This document shows positions 41,297 to 49,303 of a DNA stretch of 64,000 nucleotides, in pieces. Position 1 is the stretch's first letter; each line of letters opens with the position of its first letter. The notes beneath the pieces are model-generated. The model worked only from the letters and a program-made list of their open reading frames with translations, made no database searches and was not told where the DNA came from. A program made the position numbers and the translations under genes. The stretch comes from Kribbella sindirgiensis (GTDB lineage: Bacteria; Actinomycetota; Actinomycetes; Propionibacteriales; Kribbellaceae): the NCBI RefSeq assembly GCF_004331435.1, contig NZ_SJKA01000002.1, positions 310,001 through 374,000 of the forward strand. Reading direction: 5' to 3'.

Positions 41297-42253
41297 TCAG
41301 CTGGCGAGCGGGGTACGGCGGGCGCGGGCGAACGCCTGCCGGATGCGCATCGCCGTACGCGCCGGATGCTCGAGGTCTGCCCACATGATCCGGACGACCT
41401 CCAGCCCCAAGGCCCGGAGGCGGTCTTCGCGCAGCTTCTCGCGAATCAGCGCCTCACGAGTCCCCTCCCCGTACTTCGCCAGGCCGTCGAACTCGACGAC
41501 GGTGTTGTACTCGGGGAAGTAGAAGTCCACGCGTCCGATGAAGCCGTCGGCATCCGCGAACTCCGCCTGCAGCACCGGCACCGGCATGCCCTCGTTGTGG
41601 AAGAGAACCCGCAGCCGGGTCTCGCCGACGGACTCGGCCTGAGCATCGGCGAAGTCGAGCACCGCACGAATCCGCGGGCCGCCCGGCCAGTTGTGCGTGA
41701 CCTCGCGCAGCCGGAGCAGCTCGTCGGCGCTCACCTCCGGTCGCCGGAACGCCGCGTCGGCGCTGACCACCGCCGCCTCGAACGACGACGTACCGGCGAC
41801 CTCGACCACTGCCCGGGTCAACGCGGTCACGGCGAGCCCGGCGACGGCTGTCACGTCCGAAGCGCCGAGCCTCGATCGGTGGTGACGCACTCCGGTCTTC
41901 GGTCCGCTCCGCATGCCGGCCGCACGCGTCAACTGGACCTCGGACAGGTCAGCCTGCCAGACCGGTACGCCGTGCATGACGAGCGCGGAGTGATGACTCA
42001 CGATCGCGGATCCCGGGCACATGGAGTTCACCGCGGCGTGGACCAGGCGCCGGTGACGGAAGAGTTCGCGTTCCCACATCGGCAGGTCGCGCAGATCCAG
42101 GCACTCGGCGTACTGCCCATACCGGATCCGCTCCCAGCGTCCGTCGCCCAGCCGTCGATTGATCTGCTCCCGGGTGTACCCGGCGCTCATCGCCTGCGCT
42201 CTGCTGACCACACCGCCCTGCCCGGCCGCGATCGTCTTCAGTCGAGGATTCAC
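41297..42253 (-). CDS. AbiEi-type winged-helix / DUF559 (Vsr-like) nuclease-domain protein
   Basis: 318 residues. N-terminal 5-50 is an AbiEi-antitoxin-like winged helix (GGVVSRAQAMSAGYTREQIN, RRLGDGRWERIRYGQY). Residues 215-310 form a DUF559 domain of the restriction-endonuclease fold: GRVDFYFPEYNTVVEFDGLA supplies the Asp...Glu-x-Asp core, and RLRALGLEVVRIMWADLEH is the usual end. GTG 42253 is preferred; the longer frame upstream reads into the flanking repeat. No toxin partner (AbiEii) lies nearby, so it stands alone. It is bounded on both sides by an 84-bp direct repeat 59 bp away. Function is not known; it is common and multi-copy in Actinobacteria. Confidence 0.82.
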   Translation of the reverse strand: MNPRLKTIAAGQGGVVSRAQAMSAGYTREQINRRLGDGRWERIRYGQYAECLDLRDLPMWERELFRHRRLVHAAVNSMCPGSAIVSHHSALVMHGVPVWQADLSEVQLTRAAGMRSGPKTGVRHHRSRLGASDVTAVAGLAVTALTRAVVEVAGTSSFEAAVVSADAAFRRPEVSADELLRLREVTHNWPGGPRIRAVLDFADAQAESVGETRLRVLFHNEGMPVPVLQAEFADADGFIGRVDFYFPEYNTVVEFDGLAKYGEGTREALIREKLREDRLRALGLEVVRIMWADLEHPARTAMRIRQAFARARRTPLAS

Positions 42254-42312
42254 CCCACCAGCATCGGGCCCAGACGCGCTCCCCCGCTGCCCGTTACCGC
42301 AATCTGTGGATA

Positions 42313-42396
42313 GCCCTCTCGTGGGTCCACCCATCAGATGCCGGGTTGGCGTCCGAGATCCGGGACGCAAACCCTGCATCTCGGACGCCAACCCAC
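42313..42396. repeat. 84-bp direct repeat, copy 2, upstream of the AbiEi-DUF559 gene
   Basis: Second copy of 41154-41237 with three substitutions. Hairpin arms at 42338-42354 and 42363-42379. It begins 59 bp from the gene's GTG, mirroring copy 1. Confidence 0.75.
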
Positions 42397-42442
42397 TAAA
42401 TGCGGCTGGGGGCGGGGCGCGGGGGTGCGGGGGGTGCGGGGG

Positions 42443-43978
42443 TCAGCCGATGCCGGAGGTCGGCGTTTCGGAGGCCAGCCAGGTGCTGAGTAGGCGGGCG
42501 CCGGCGCCGGTGGCGCCGACCGAGTACTCGAATCGGTCGGCCGGGGACTCGGCGATCGACGAGAGGTCGAGGTGCGCCCACGGCAGGTCGCCGGCGAACG
42601 CCTTCAGGAACAGCGCCGCGGTGATCGACCCTGGACCCTTCGAGCTGTTCACCGAGTCCGCGATCGGCGTCGAGATCAGGTCCTCGTACTCGGCCGGCAG
42701 CGGCATCCGCCACAGCTCCTCGCCGGACACCCGGCCGGCGTCCGCGAGGTTGTCCGCGAGCGCGTCGTCGGTCGCGAACATCCCGCCGTACAGCATCGCG
42801 CCGAGCGACACCTTGATCGCGCCGGTCAGCGTGGCGATGTCGACGAGTACGTCGGGCTTCAGCTCCTGCACCGCGTACGCGAGCCCGTCGGCGAGGACCA
42901 GACGGCCCTCGGCGTCGGTGTTCTTCACCTCGGTGGTGCGGCCACCGAAGTGCCGGATCACGTCGTCCGGGCGGTACGCCGTACCGGACGGCATGTTCTC
43001 CGCGGCGCAGACGAGACCCGTCACGCGGACGTTCGCGCCGAGGTCGCGGAGCGCCGACAGGGTGGCGATCACGGAGCCGCCGCCGGTCATGTCGCGCTTC
43101 ATCGACACCATGCCCTCGCGCGGCTTCAGCGACAGGCCGCCGGTGTCGTAGGTGATGCCCTTGCCGACGAGGACGACGTACGGCGTCTTCTTGGTCGCGC
43201 CCTTCGGCACGTAGTCGAGGCGGATCAGCCGCGGCGGGCGGGTCGAGCCCTGGCCGACCGCGAGGATGCCGCCGAACCCGTCGGCGGCGAGCTTCTTCTC
43301 GTCCCAGACCGTCACCTCGAGACCGGTCGCGGCGGCCACCTCGGTCGCCCGCGCGGCCAGCCAGGACGGGTCCTTCTCGTTCGACGGGGTGATCGCGAGC
43401 TGCCGCGCCAGCCAGCCGGTGCGCCCGATCACGACACCGCGGTCGATCACCGGCTGCCGCTTGTCGGCCGATCCGTCGGTCAGCGTGACGGTGCCGACGG
43501 CCGGCTTCCCCGCGTCGACGGTCTTCTGGGTGTACGAGAACGAGCCGAGGACGACGCCCTCGGCGAACGCCTGCAGCGCCGCGTCATCGATGCCCTCGGC
43601 AACGACAGTGGTGAGCTCGTCCTTGCCGCGGCCGAACCGCGCGATCGCCGCCCCGGCGTGTCGCAGGTCATTGGCGCTCCCGTCACCGGCACCGACCAGC
43701 AGGATCTCGGTCACCTCACCGGTCAGCAACGGGTACGCCGCGGTCGCACCGGCGGACGGGGTGAACCCGGTCGCGCGCTGCACCTCCAGCAGCCGGTCGA
43801 GGTCGACGCCGAGCCGCCCCCCGGCCTCCTTCGCGGCGGCCGGCAGACCGTCCTGCTCACCGACGACGACAACCCACGTCGACGACCCGTGCACCGGCAG
43901 ACCCGGCTGCCAGGCAACGACCGGAAGACTGGGAAAGGGAGACGAACTACCACGGCGAGCCACTGGGTCGAACCTCAC
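42443..43978 (-). CDS. pepA: Leucyl aminopeptidase (M17)
   Basis: 511 residues, cytosolic hexameric metallo-aminopeptidase that removes N-terminal residues. The signature NTDAEGRLVLADGLAY near 345-360 and the metal/catalytic Lys region LVGKGITYDTGGLSLKPREG are complete; the N-terminal non-catalytic domain is also present. GTG 43978 is the only start before a stop. Between its stop and the next feature lies the repeat-bounded nuclease cassette, and palindromic element C is upstream. Confidence 0.93.
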   Translation of the reverse strand: MRFDPVARRGSSSPFPSLPVVAWQPGLPVHGSSTWVVVVGEQDGLPAAAKEAGGRLGVDLDRLLEVQRATGFTPSAGATAAYPLLTGEVTEILLVGAGDGSANDLRHAGAAIARFGRGKDELTTVVAEGIDDAALQAFAEGVVLGSFSYTQKTVDAGKPAVGTVTLTDGSADKRQPVIDRGVVIGRTGWLARQLAITPSNEKDPSWLAARATEVAAATGLEVTVWDEKKLAADGFGGILAVGQGSTRPPRLIRLDYVPKGATKKTPYVVLVGKGITYDTGGLSLKPREGMVSMKRDMTGGGSVIATLSALRDLGANVRVTGLVCAAENMPSGTAYRPDDVIRHFGGRTTEVKNTDAEGRLVLADGLAYAVQELKPDVLVDIATLTGAIKVSLGAMLYGGMFATDDALADNLADAGRVSGEELWRMPLPAEYEDLISTPIADSVNSSKGPGSITAALFLKAFAGDLPWAHLDLSSIAESPADRFEYSVGATGAGARLLSTWLASETPTSGIG

Positions 43979-44031
43979 TGTTTGATCAGATATGAGCTAG
44001 GCAACCGTAACGACCCCGGCCGGTGCCGGAA

Positions 44032-44196
44032 AGAGGGTGTCTCGGGACTCTGCGCCGTAGCGAGCAGGTGCTCGGCGGAGTGCCTCGGTGCGCTGGAGCG
44101 GAGGGTTCGATGTGGTTTCATCGTGCCCTTCGCTCCAGTGCAGCGAGGTGCCCGCCGAGTGCCGCGCAGTAGGCGCGGAGTCCCGAGACGCCCTCT
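44032..44196. repeat. 165-bp palindromic element C
   Basis: Outer arms 44032-44050 and 44178-44196 are 19 nt with two mismatches (AGAGGGTGTCTCGGGACTC on the left). The inner parts continue to pair: GCTGGAGCGGAGG on the left with CCTTCGCTCCAGTGC on the right. The region between pepA and the DUF3117 gene otherwise holds no gene. The whole could fold as a hairpin of about 70 bp with interruptions. Confidence 0.7.
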
Positions 44197-44260
44197 AGGG
44201 CACCCACCGGGGTCGGAGTGATGTAGGTAAGGGGCGCGGACACACCCCCGGAGGACGTGA

Positions 44261-44428
44261 TCAGCCGACGACGGCCTTCAGTGCGTTGCCGAGCTCGGTC
44301 GCTTCGTCGGCGTTGAGCTCGACGACGAGCCGACCGCCGCCCTCGAGCGGAACCCGCATCACGATCCCGCGGCCCTCCTTGGTGACCTCGAGCGGACCAT
44401 CGCCCGTCCGCGGCTTCATCGCCGCCAT
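44261..44428 (-). CDS. DUF3117 microprotein (Rv1211-like)
   Basis: 55 residues, MAAMKPRTGDGPLEVTKEGR followed by GIVMRVPLEGGGRLVVELNA and DEATELGNALKAVVG. This is the highly conserved actinobacterial DUF3117 protein, found beside tagA and glgA/glgC in mycobacteria. The short fold is probably a beta-hairpin plus helix. Function unknown. ATG 44428 follows AGGGG with a 7-nt gap. Conservation in length and sequence across the phylum, as I recall it, marks it as real despite its size. Confidence 0.9.
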   Translation of the reverse strand: MAAMKPRTGDGPLEVTKEGRGIVMRVPLEGGGRLVVELNADEATELGNALKAVVG

Positions 44429-44439
44429 GCGCGCACCCC

Positions 44440-44479
44440 TTCCCAGTGTCGGTGTTGAGCGACGACACCGCGCTGGGAA
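44440..44479. repeat. Imperfect hairpin in the DUF3117-PaaX gap
   Basis: TTCCCAG (44440-44446) pairs with CTGGGAA (44473-44479), and GGTGT (44451-44455) with ACACC (44465-44469). It lies 12 bp upstream of the DUF3117 start and could be an operator or leader structure. Confidence 0.35.
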
Positions 44480-44604
44480 CCGTGACCGGCGCCGTTGCGG
44501 TGATGCGCCGTCGGCGCGTATCGCAGTGTGTATCTGTGTGCGTCAGGCCCCATTATTCCCGATCCCGGGCCAGAGCCGTGCACCATACGGCAGACTCGAG
44601 TCTT

Positions 44605-45423
44605 GTGCACGCCCGTTCAGCCCTCTTCGACCTGTACGGCGACCACCTGCGCGCGCGAGGTGCGCAGGCCCCGGTCGCGGCTCTCGTGCTGCTGCTCGCA
44701 CCGCTCGGGGTCCACCCGCCCGCGGTCCGGACCGCCGTCTCCCGGATGGTCCGGCAGGGCTGGCTGGAGCCGGTCAGGATCGACGGCCAGCCCGGGTACG
44801 CGTTGACATCCCGGGCGCGTCGCCGCCTCGACGACGCCGCCGCGCGCATCTACCGGACCACACCCGACGGCACGCCGGTGGAGACCGGTTCCGAGGGACC
44901 GGGCGACTGGGACCGGCACTGGCACCTGGGCATCCTCCGCGAGGTCCCGAACGCCCGGCGCCGCGAGCAGCTGGCGAGCCAACTCTCCTTTCTGGGTTGG
45001 GCTCCGCTGTCCGACGGCGCGTGGGTCGGGCTGCGCAACGACGCCGAGGTGGACCAGATCCTGGGCCAGGAGGGCATCGCCGCGGACCGGTTCCGGGCCC
45101 CGGTCGATGCCGGCGCGGTCGAGTTCGCCCGGCGGGTCTGGAAACTCGACGAGCTCGGCGCGTCGTACGACGCCTGGCTGATCGAGGCGAAGGCCCTCGT
45201 GGACGCGGCCGGTACGGAAACCGGCGACGAGCAGGCGTTCGCCGTCCGGTCGGAACTGGTGCACGAGTGGCGCAAGTTCCTGTTCCGGGATCCGGGCCTG
45301 CCGGACGAGCTGCTGCCGGCCGACTGGGCCGGGACGAAGGCGGCCGCGTTCTTCGATTTCCATGCGGAACGATTGGGCCCCGCGGCCGGGCGTTTCGTCG
45401 ACGACTGCCTGACACAGCACTGA
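44605..45423 (+). CDS. PaaX-family transcriptional regulator
   Basis: 272 residues. N-terminal winged helix (SALFDLYGDHLRARGAQAPV, PPAVRTAVSRMVRQGWLEPV), central ferredoxin-like part (DWDRHWHLGILREVPNARRR, LGWAPLSDGAWVGLRN), and the C-terminal PaaX domain (WRKFLFRDPGLPDELLPADW, GTKAAAFFDFHAERL). PaaX represses phenylacetate catabolism and is relieved by phenylacetyl-CoA. GTG 44605 gives the family start VHARSALFDLYG; the frame remains open upstream to 44446 but those residues are not PaaX-like. An enoyl-CoA hydratase gene follows after 32 bp. Confidence 0.88.
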   Translation: MHARSALFDLYGDHLRARGAQAPVAALVLLLAPLGVHPPAVRTAVSRMVRQGWLEPVRIDGQPGYALTSRARRRLDDAAARIYRTTPDGTPVETGSEGPGDWDRHWHLGILREVPNARRREQLASQLSFLGWAPLSDGAWVGLRNDAEVDQILGQEGIAADRFRAPVDAGAVEFARRVWKLDELGASYDAWLIEAKALVDAAGTETGDEQAFAVRSELVHEWRKFLFRDPGLPDELLPADWAGTKAAAFFDFHAERLGPAAGRFVDDCLTQH

Positions 45424-45455
45424 AAATCTCACAGAACGTCAAGGAGCTGACCACG

Positions 45456-46247
45456 ATGAGTGATTCCGTCTTGTACGCCGTCGACGCGGGTGTCGCGACG
45501 GTCACCCTGAACCGGCCGGATGCGATGAACGCGCTCGACACGCCGACCAAGGTGCTGCTCCGCGACACGATCCTGGGTGCCGCCGACGATCCGGCCGTGC
45601 GCGTCGTCGTACTGACCGGGACCGGCCGGGCGTTCTGTGTCGGGCAGGACCTGAAGGAGCACATCGGGCTGCTGCAGGCGAACGATCAGGCGGCGCTGTG
45701 GAGCACGGTGCCGGACCATTTCGCGCCGATCGCGCTCGCGCTCGCCGAGATGCCGAAGCCGGTGATCGCGGCGATCAACGGCGTGGCGGCCGGCGCCGGC
45801 GCGTCGATGGCGTTCGCGTGCGACTTCCGGGTCGTCGCCGACACCGCGGGCTTCAACCTCGCGTTCACCGGTATCGCGCTGTCCTGCGACACCGGGATCT
45901 CCTGGACGCTGCCCCGCCTGATCGGCCACGCGAAGGCACTCGAGCTGCTCTACTTCCCGCGTACCGTCCCTGCCGGTGAGTCCCTCGACCTCGGCCTGGC
46001 CACCTCGGTCGTCCCCGCCGCCGACCTCGAGACCGCCGTCGCCGAACTGGCCGCCAAACTCGCAGCCGGCCCCACGGTCGCGTACGGCGCCGTCCGCCAG
46101 TCCCTCGGCTACTCGGCAAGCCACACCCTCGCGGAGGCCCTGGTCTTCGAGGCCGGAAAGATGCAGCAAACCGGCGCCACAGAAGACCACCACAACGCAG
46201 TGGAATCCTTCGTAGCCAAAACCAAACCCACCTTCACCGGCCGCTAA
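45456..46247 (+). CDS. Enoyl-CoA hydratase/isomerase family protein (PaaG/PaaB-like)
   Basis: 263 residues, crotonase fold. VATVTLNRPDAMNALDTPTK, oxyanion-hole loop RAFCVGQDLKEH, second oxyanion strand INGVAAGAGASMAFACDFRV, and GIALSCDTGISWTLPRLIGH with an Asp in place of the usual catalytic Glu, as in PaaG-type isomerases. AAGGAG lies 10 nt upstream of ATG 45456. Linked to the PaaX regulator, it likely serves phenylacetyl-CoA or related aromatic-acyl-CoA breakdown, though the rest of a paa cluster is not in the window. Confidence 0.85.
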   Translation: MSDSVLYAVDAGVATVTLNRPDAMNALDTPTKVLLRDTILGAADDPAVRVVVLTGTGRAFCVGQDLKEHIGLLQANDQAALWSTVPDHFAPIALALAEMPKPVIAAINGVAAGAGASMAFACDFRVVADTAGFNLAFTGIALSCDTGISWTLPRLIGHAKALELLYFPRTVPAGESLDLGLATSVVPAADLETAVAELAAKLAAGPTVAYGAVRQSLGYSASHTLAEALVFEAGKMQQTGATEDHHNAVESFVAKTKPTFTGR

Positions 46248-46282
46248 CCCGCGCCATCCACCGGGGGTGCGACCAGGAACCC

Positions 46283-46318
46283 GGGCCGGTGCACAGGAAA
46301 TAACGTGTTCACCGGCCC
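46283..46318. terminator. Possible terminator hairpin after the hydratase gene
   Basis: GGGCCGGTG (46283-46291) and CACCGGCCC (46310-46318) are perfect 9-bp arms with an 18-nt loop, 35 bp downstream of the stop. There is no T-run. Confidence 0.4.
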
Positions 46319-46362
46319 CGCCACGCGGGCGCTCCCCCGACAACCTGGTGGCTCGCTCACTC

Positions 46363-46390
46363 TTGTAATCGTTTACGTAAGCGATTACAA
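46363..46390. promoter_or_regulatory. Double LacI-type operator before the esterase gene
   Basis: A 28-bp near-perfect palindrome with 14-bp arms (one mismatch). It contains GTAATCGTTTAC (46365-46376) and GTAAGCGATTAC (46377-46388), each a LacI-family-like box with central CG. It ends 8 bp before GTG 46399, so a bound repressor would block expression. Strikingly AT-rich for this genome. Confidence 0.6.
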
Positions 46391-46398
46391 CCTGACGT

Positions 46399-48516
46399 GT
46401 GAGGAAACTGCTGCTACCTGTCCTGACCGCCGCCACGCTGGTCGGGAGCGTCGTCGTCCCCGGATCCACCGCCGCGCCGACCGCCGCGCCGGGTGTCATC
46501 AAACCCGCTGCCGTGCGGTCGGCGACGCTCGGTGAGGAGATCAACTACAACGTCTACCTGCCGGCCGGGTACGACGCTTCGGACCGGCGCTACCCGGTCA
46601 TCTATCTGCTGCACGGGCGCGGGGACTCGATGAGCGCCTGGACGCAGGTCAAGAGCCGCCTGGACGAGCTGATCGGAAACGGCGAGATCCCGCCGACGAT
46701 CGCGATCATGCCGGACGCGCCGTGGAGCAGCCGGGCGAGCTGGTACGTCGATTCGGCATATCAGGGAGTCGATCCGGGACGACCGGTCGAGACCGCGTTC
46801 TTCAAGGATCTCGTGCCGCAGATCGACGCGACGTACCGCACCATCGCGGACCGCACCGGCCGCGCCGTCGCCGGTTACTCGATGGGCGGCGCCGGCGCGC
46901 TCCGGTACTCGCTGGCGCACCCGGAGGTGTTCGGCGCGGCGATCGCCCTCAGCCCGGCCGCGTACTTCCCGCTGCCGCCGAGCGATTCGAGCACCCGCGA
47001 TTTCGGTGCCTTCGGCAAGGGTCAGGATCCGTTCGTCGAGTCGACGTACCTGAAGCTGAACTGGCCCGCCGCGCTGAAGTCGTTCGCGGCGACCGGGTTG
47101 CGGTCGCATCTGTTCCTCGCGGTCGGCGACGACGAGTACAAGAACCCGAAGCCGATCGACGCCACCCACGACCTCGACTTCGAGACGCATGTGGTGTTCA
47201 ACCAGGCGGCGCGGGTGCCGACCCTCACGTCGGAGTTCCGGGTCGTCGACGGCGGGCACGACTGGGACGTCTGGGGACCGACGTTCGCCGAAGGCGCGAA
47301 GTACGTCTTCCAGTACCTGGGCAAGCCACCCGCCACACCGATGCGGGCCGCGATCACCGGTACGGCGGGCGAGGACCGCGCCGGCGGCATCGCGACAGAT
47401 GCCTCAGGCAACGTTTATCAGGCGGTCGCGGCGGCCGGCGCACTGGACGGTCAGCCGTACGCCGGCGGCACGGATGTCGCGCTGATCAAGTACCGCGCCG
47501 ACGGATCGCGGGAGTGGACACGATCACTGGGAACCACCGGCACGGAACGCGCGTACGGCGTTGCCGTCGACGCCGAAGGGCGGGTTGTCGTGACCGGCTA
47601 CACGAACGGCGACCTGGACGGCGCGCATGCGGGGAACGCCACGGACGACGCGTTCGCGGCGCAGTACGACGCCGACGGGAATCGCCGGTGGCTGACGCAG
47701 TTCGGCGTACCCGGGGTGGCGGATCGGGGCTACTCGGTAGCCATCGACGGGACTTCGGTGTATGTCGGCGGTTACACGAAAGGCGCGCTGGGCGGGGCGA
47801 ATCGGGGCGACAAGGACGTGTTCGTCGCGCGGCTCGACGCGGACGGGAAGCAGGTGTGGTTGCGGCAGACCGGCAGCGCGGGTGAGGACAAGGGCATGTC
47901 CGTCGCGGTCTCGGGCGGCGCGGTCTACCTGGCCGGGATGACAGCCGGCGAACTCGGTACGTCGGCCGGCGGGATCGACGGATTCCTCGCACGCTACTCG
48001 AGCGGCGGCGATCCGGTGTGGACGAAACAGTTCGGCACTACTGCCTCCGACGAGGTGTGGGGCGTCGCGCCCGATCCGGCGGGTGGGGTCTATCTGACCG
48101 GTTACACCGCAGGCGATTTCGCGGGCCCGTTGATCGGCGACAAGGACATCCTGGTCGCTCGCGCCGACGCGGACGGCGTACTGACGTGGCGGGATCAGTT
48201 CGGCACGACCGGCAACGACAAGGGCGCCGCGGTGGCTGCGGATGCGGGCGGCGCCGTGTACGTCGGCGGCTTCACGGACGGATCGTTGGAGACACCAGTG
48301 GGCAAGTTCGACGGCGTACTGACGAAGTACTCGCCGGACCGTGCGCGCAGCTGGACGCGACAGTTCGGTACTGCGGACGATGACGCGGCAGATGCTTACG
48401 CCGAAGCGAATCTGTACCTGACGACGACCTCCACCGGCACCCAACTGTCCGGTCTGACCGGAACCGATGTGTTCCGGACGGCCTTCACCGCGGACGGCGC
48501 GAACACGCTGCCGTAG
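46399..48516 (+). CDS. Secreted esterase fused to an SBBP-type beta-propeller
   Basis: 705 residues. Signal peptide 1-26 (RKLLLPVLTAATLVGSVVVP). Esterase domain 35-310: YPVIYLLHGRGDSMSAWTQV, nucleophile Ser in AGYSMGGAGALRYSLAHPE near 162, Asp in LAVGDDEYKNP and His in VDGGHDWDVWGP, the plan of FrsA/antigen-85-like or feruloyl esterases. From 320 to 690 are about seven repeats of the kind VYVGGYTKGALGGANRGDKD, VFVARLDADGKQVWLRQTG, an SBBP beta-propeller. The N-terminal part would remove acyl groups, perhaps from xylan or polyester; the propeller may bind substrate. GTG start next to a LacI-type operator suggests sugar-induced expression. Confidence 0.88.
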   Translation: MRKLLLPVLTAATLVGSVVVPGSTAAPTAAPGVIKPAAVRSATLGEEINYNVYLPAGYDASDRRYPVIYLLHGRGDSMSAWTQVKSRLDELIGNGEIPPTIAIMPDAPWSSRASWYVDSAYQGVDPGRPVETAFFKDLVPQIDATYRTIADRTGRAVAGYSMGGAGALRYSLAHPEVFGAAIALSPAAYFPLPPSDSSTRDFGAFGKGQDPFVESTYLKLNWPAALKSFAATGLRSHLFLAVGDDEYKNPKPIDATHDLDFETHVVFNQAARVPTLTSEFRVVDGGHDWDVWGPTFAEGAKYVFQYLGKPPATPMRAAITGTAGEDRAGGIATDASGNVYQAVAAAGALDGQPYAGGTDVALIKYRADGSREWTRSLGTTGTERAYGVAVDAEGRVVVTGYTNGDLDGAHAGNATDDAFAAQYDADGNRRWLTQFGVPGVADRGYSVAIDGTSVYVGGYTKGALGGANRGDKDVFVARLDADGKQVWLRQTGSAGEDKGMSVAVSGGAVYLAGMTAGELGTSAGGIDGFLARYSSGGDPVWTKQFGTTASDEVWGVAPDPAGGVYLTGYTAGDFAGPLIGDKDILVARADADGVLTWRDQFGTTGNDKGAAVAADAGGAVYVGGFTDGSLETPVGKFDGVLTKYSPDRARSWTRQFGTADDDAADAYAEANLYLTTTSTGTQLSGLTGTDVFRTAFTADGANTLP

Positions 48517-48518
48517 AG

Positions 48519-48548
48519 GGGTGTCCGGGGCAGATTCACCGGACACCC
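48519..48548. terminator. Terminator hairpin after the esterase gene
   Basis: GGGTGTCCGG (48519-48528) and CCGGACACCC (48539-48548) form a 10-bp stem with a 10-nt loop just after the stop codon; no strong T-run follows, which is normal in high-GC actinobacteria. Confidence 0.55.
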
Positions 48549-48702
48549 TCCAACGTTTGGTGGGCTCCACGACCACGTTCCGGCAGGGCGAGTCACGGCC
48601 GGACAACCACCTGACAGTCGGGGAGCCCGCTGAACACCTCATCACGTTCAGTGCCCGAAGCACAACTCGTTCAGCCGTTTGTCTTTTGATTCCGCCAAAG
48701 TT

Positions 48703-48722
48703 CCTTTTGCATCTGCAAAAGG
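48703..48722. repeat. AT-rich palindrome between convergent genes
   Basis: CCTTTTGCA (48703-48711) and TGCAAAAGG (48714-48722) around TC. It lies in a patch (about 48660-48745) with far more A/T than its surroundings, between the convergent esterase and tagA genes. I see no gene there. Confidence 0.45.
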
Positions 48723-48742
48723 CTTCTGCACGTGCACGCGGA

Positions 48743-49303
48743 TTACCGGGCTATACAGGTCTTCAGGTGGTCGTTCACGATGCCGGTGGCCTGCATCAAC
48801 GCGTACGCGGTGGTGGGTCCGACGAAGACGAAACCCTTCTTCTTCAAGGCCTTCGACATCGCCACGGACTCCGGCGTTGTGGCCGGTACGTCGGCGAGCG
48901 TCTTCGGGGCCATGTGCTTCGCCGGCCGGAACGACCAGAGCAGGTCGGTGAACTCGCCGTCGGCCAGCTCGAGCAGCGCCCGCGCGTTGGAGATCGTCGC
49001 GTTGATCTTCAGCCGGTTGCGGACGATCCCCGGATCGGCCATCAACCGGTCGAAATCCGTGTCGTCGAACTTCGCGATCGTCTCCGGGTCGAACCGCGCG
49101 AACGCGGCCCGGAAGTTCTCCCGTTTGCGCAGGATCGTGATCCACGACAGCCCCGACTGGAACCCCTCGAGCGTCATCCGCTCGAACAGCGCGACGTCGC
49201 TGCGGATCTCCTTGCCCCACTCGGTGTCGTGATACTCGACGTACTCCGGTGCGGACGTCGCCCAGCCGCAGCGTGGCTGACCGTCCGGTCCGACGACCGT
49301 CAT
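48743..49303 (-). CDS. tagA: DNA-3-methyladenine glycosylase I
   Basis: 186 residues, base-excision enzyme removing 3-methyladenine. RCGWATSAPEYVEYHDTEWG (with the conserved Cys and His of the N-terminal zinc snap), FERMTLEGFQSGLSWITILR, KINATISNARALLELADGEF and the helix-hairpin-helix-like KALKKKGFVFVGPTTAYALM, then MQATGIVNDHLKTC giving the last zinc ligands. ATG 49303 overlaps the SRPBCC stop by 4 bp (ATGA). The tagA-DivIVA-LOG neighbourhood is that of mycobacteria. Confidence 0.93.
   Translation of the reverse strand: MTVVGPDGQPRCGWATSAPEYVEYHDTEWGKEIRSDVALFERMTLEGFQSGLSWITILRKRENFRAAFARFDPETIAKFDDTDFDRLMADPGIVRNRLKINATISNARALLELADGEFTDLLWSFRPAKHMAPKTLADVPATTPESVAMSKALKKKGFVFVGPTTAYALMQATGIVNDHLKTCIAR

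Noticed and set aside
41297..42391. Longer start (42391) for the DUF559 gene
   Set aside because: The added residues are translated from the 84-bp flanking repeat and read like non-coding sequence; GTG 42253 gives the usual family start.
48648..49220. 190-codon minus-strand frame across the AT-rich patch and tagA
   Set aside because: Most of it is tagA in another frame; only the last 30 residues are new and no start or SD supports a separate gene.
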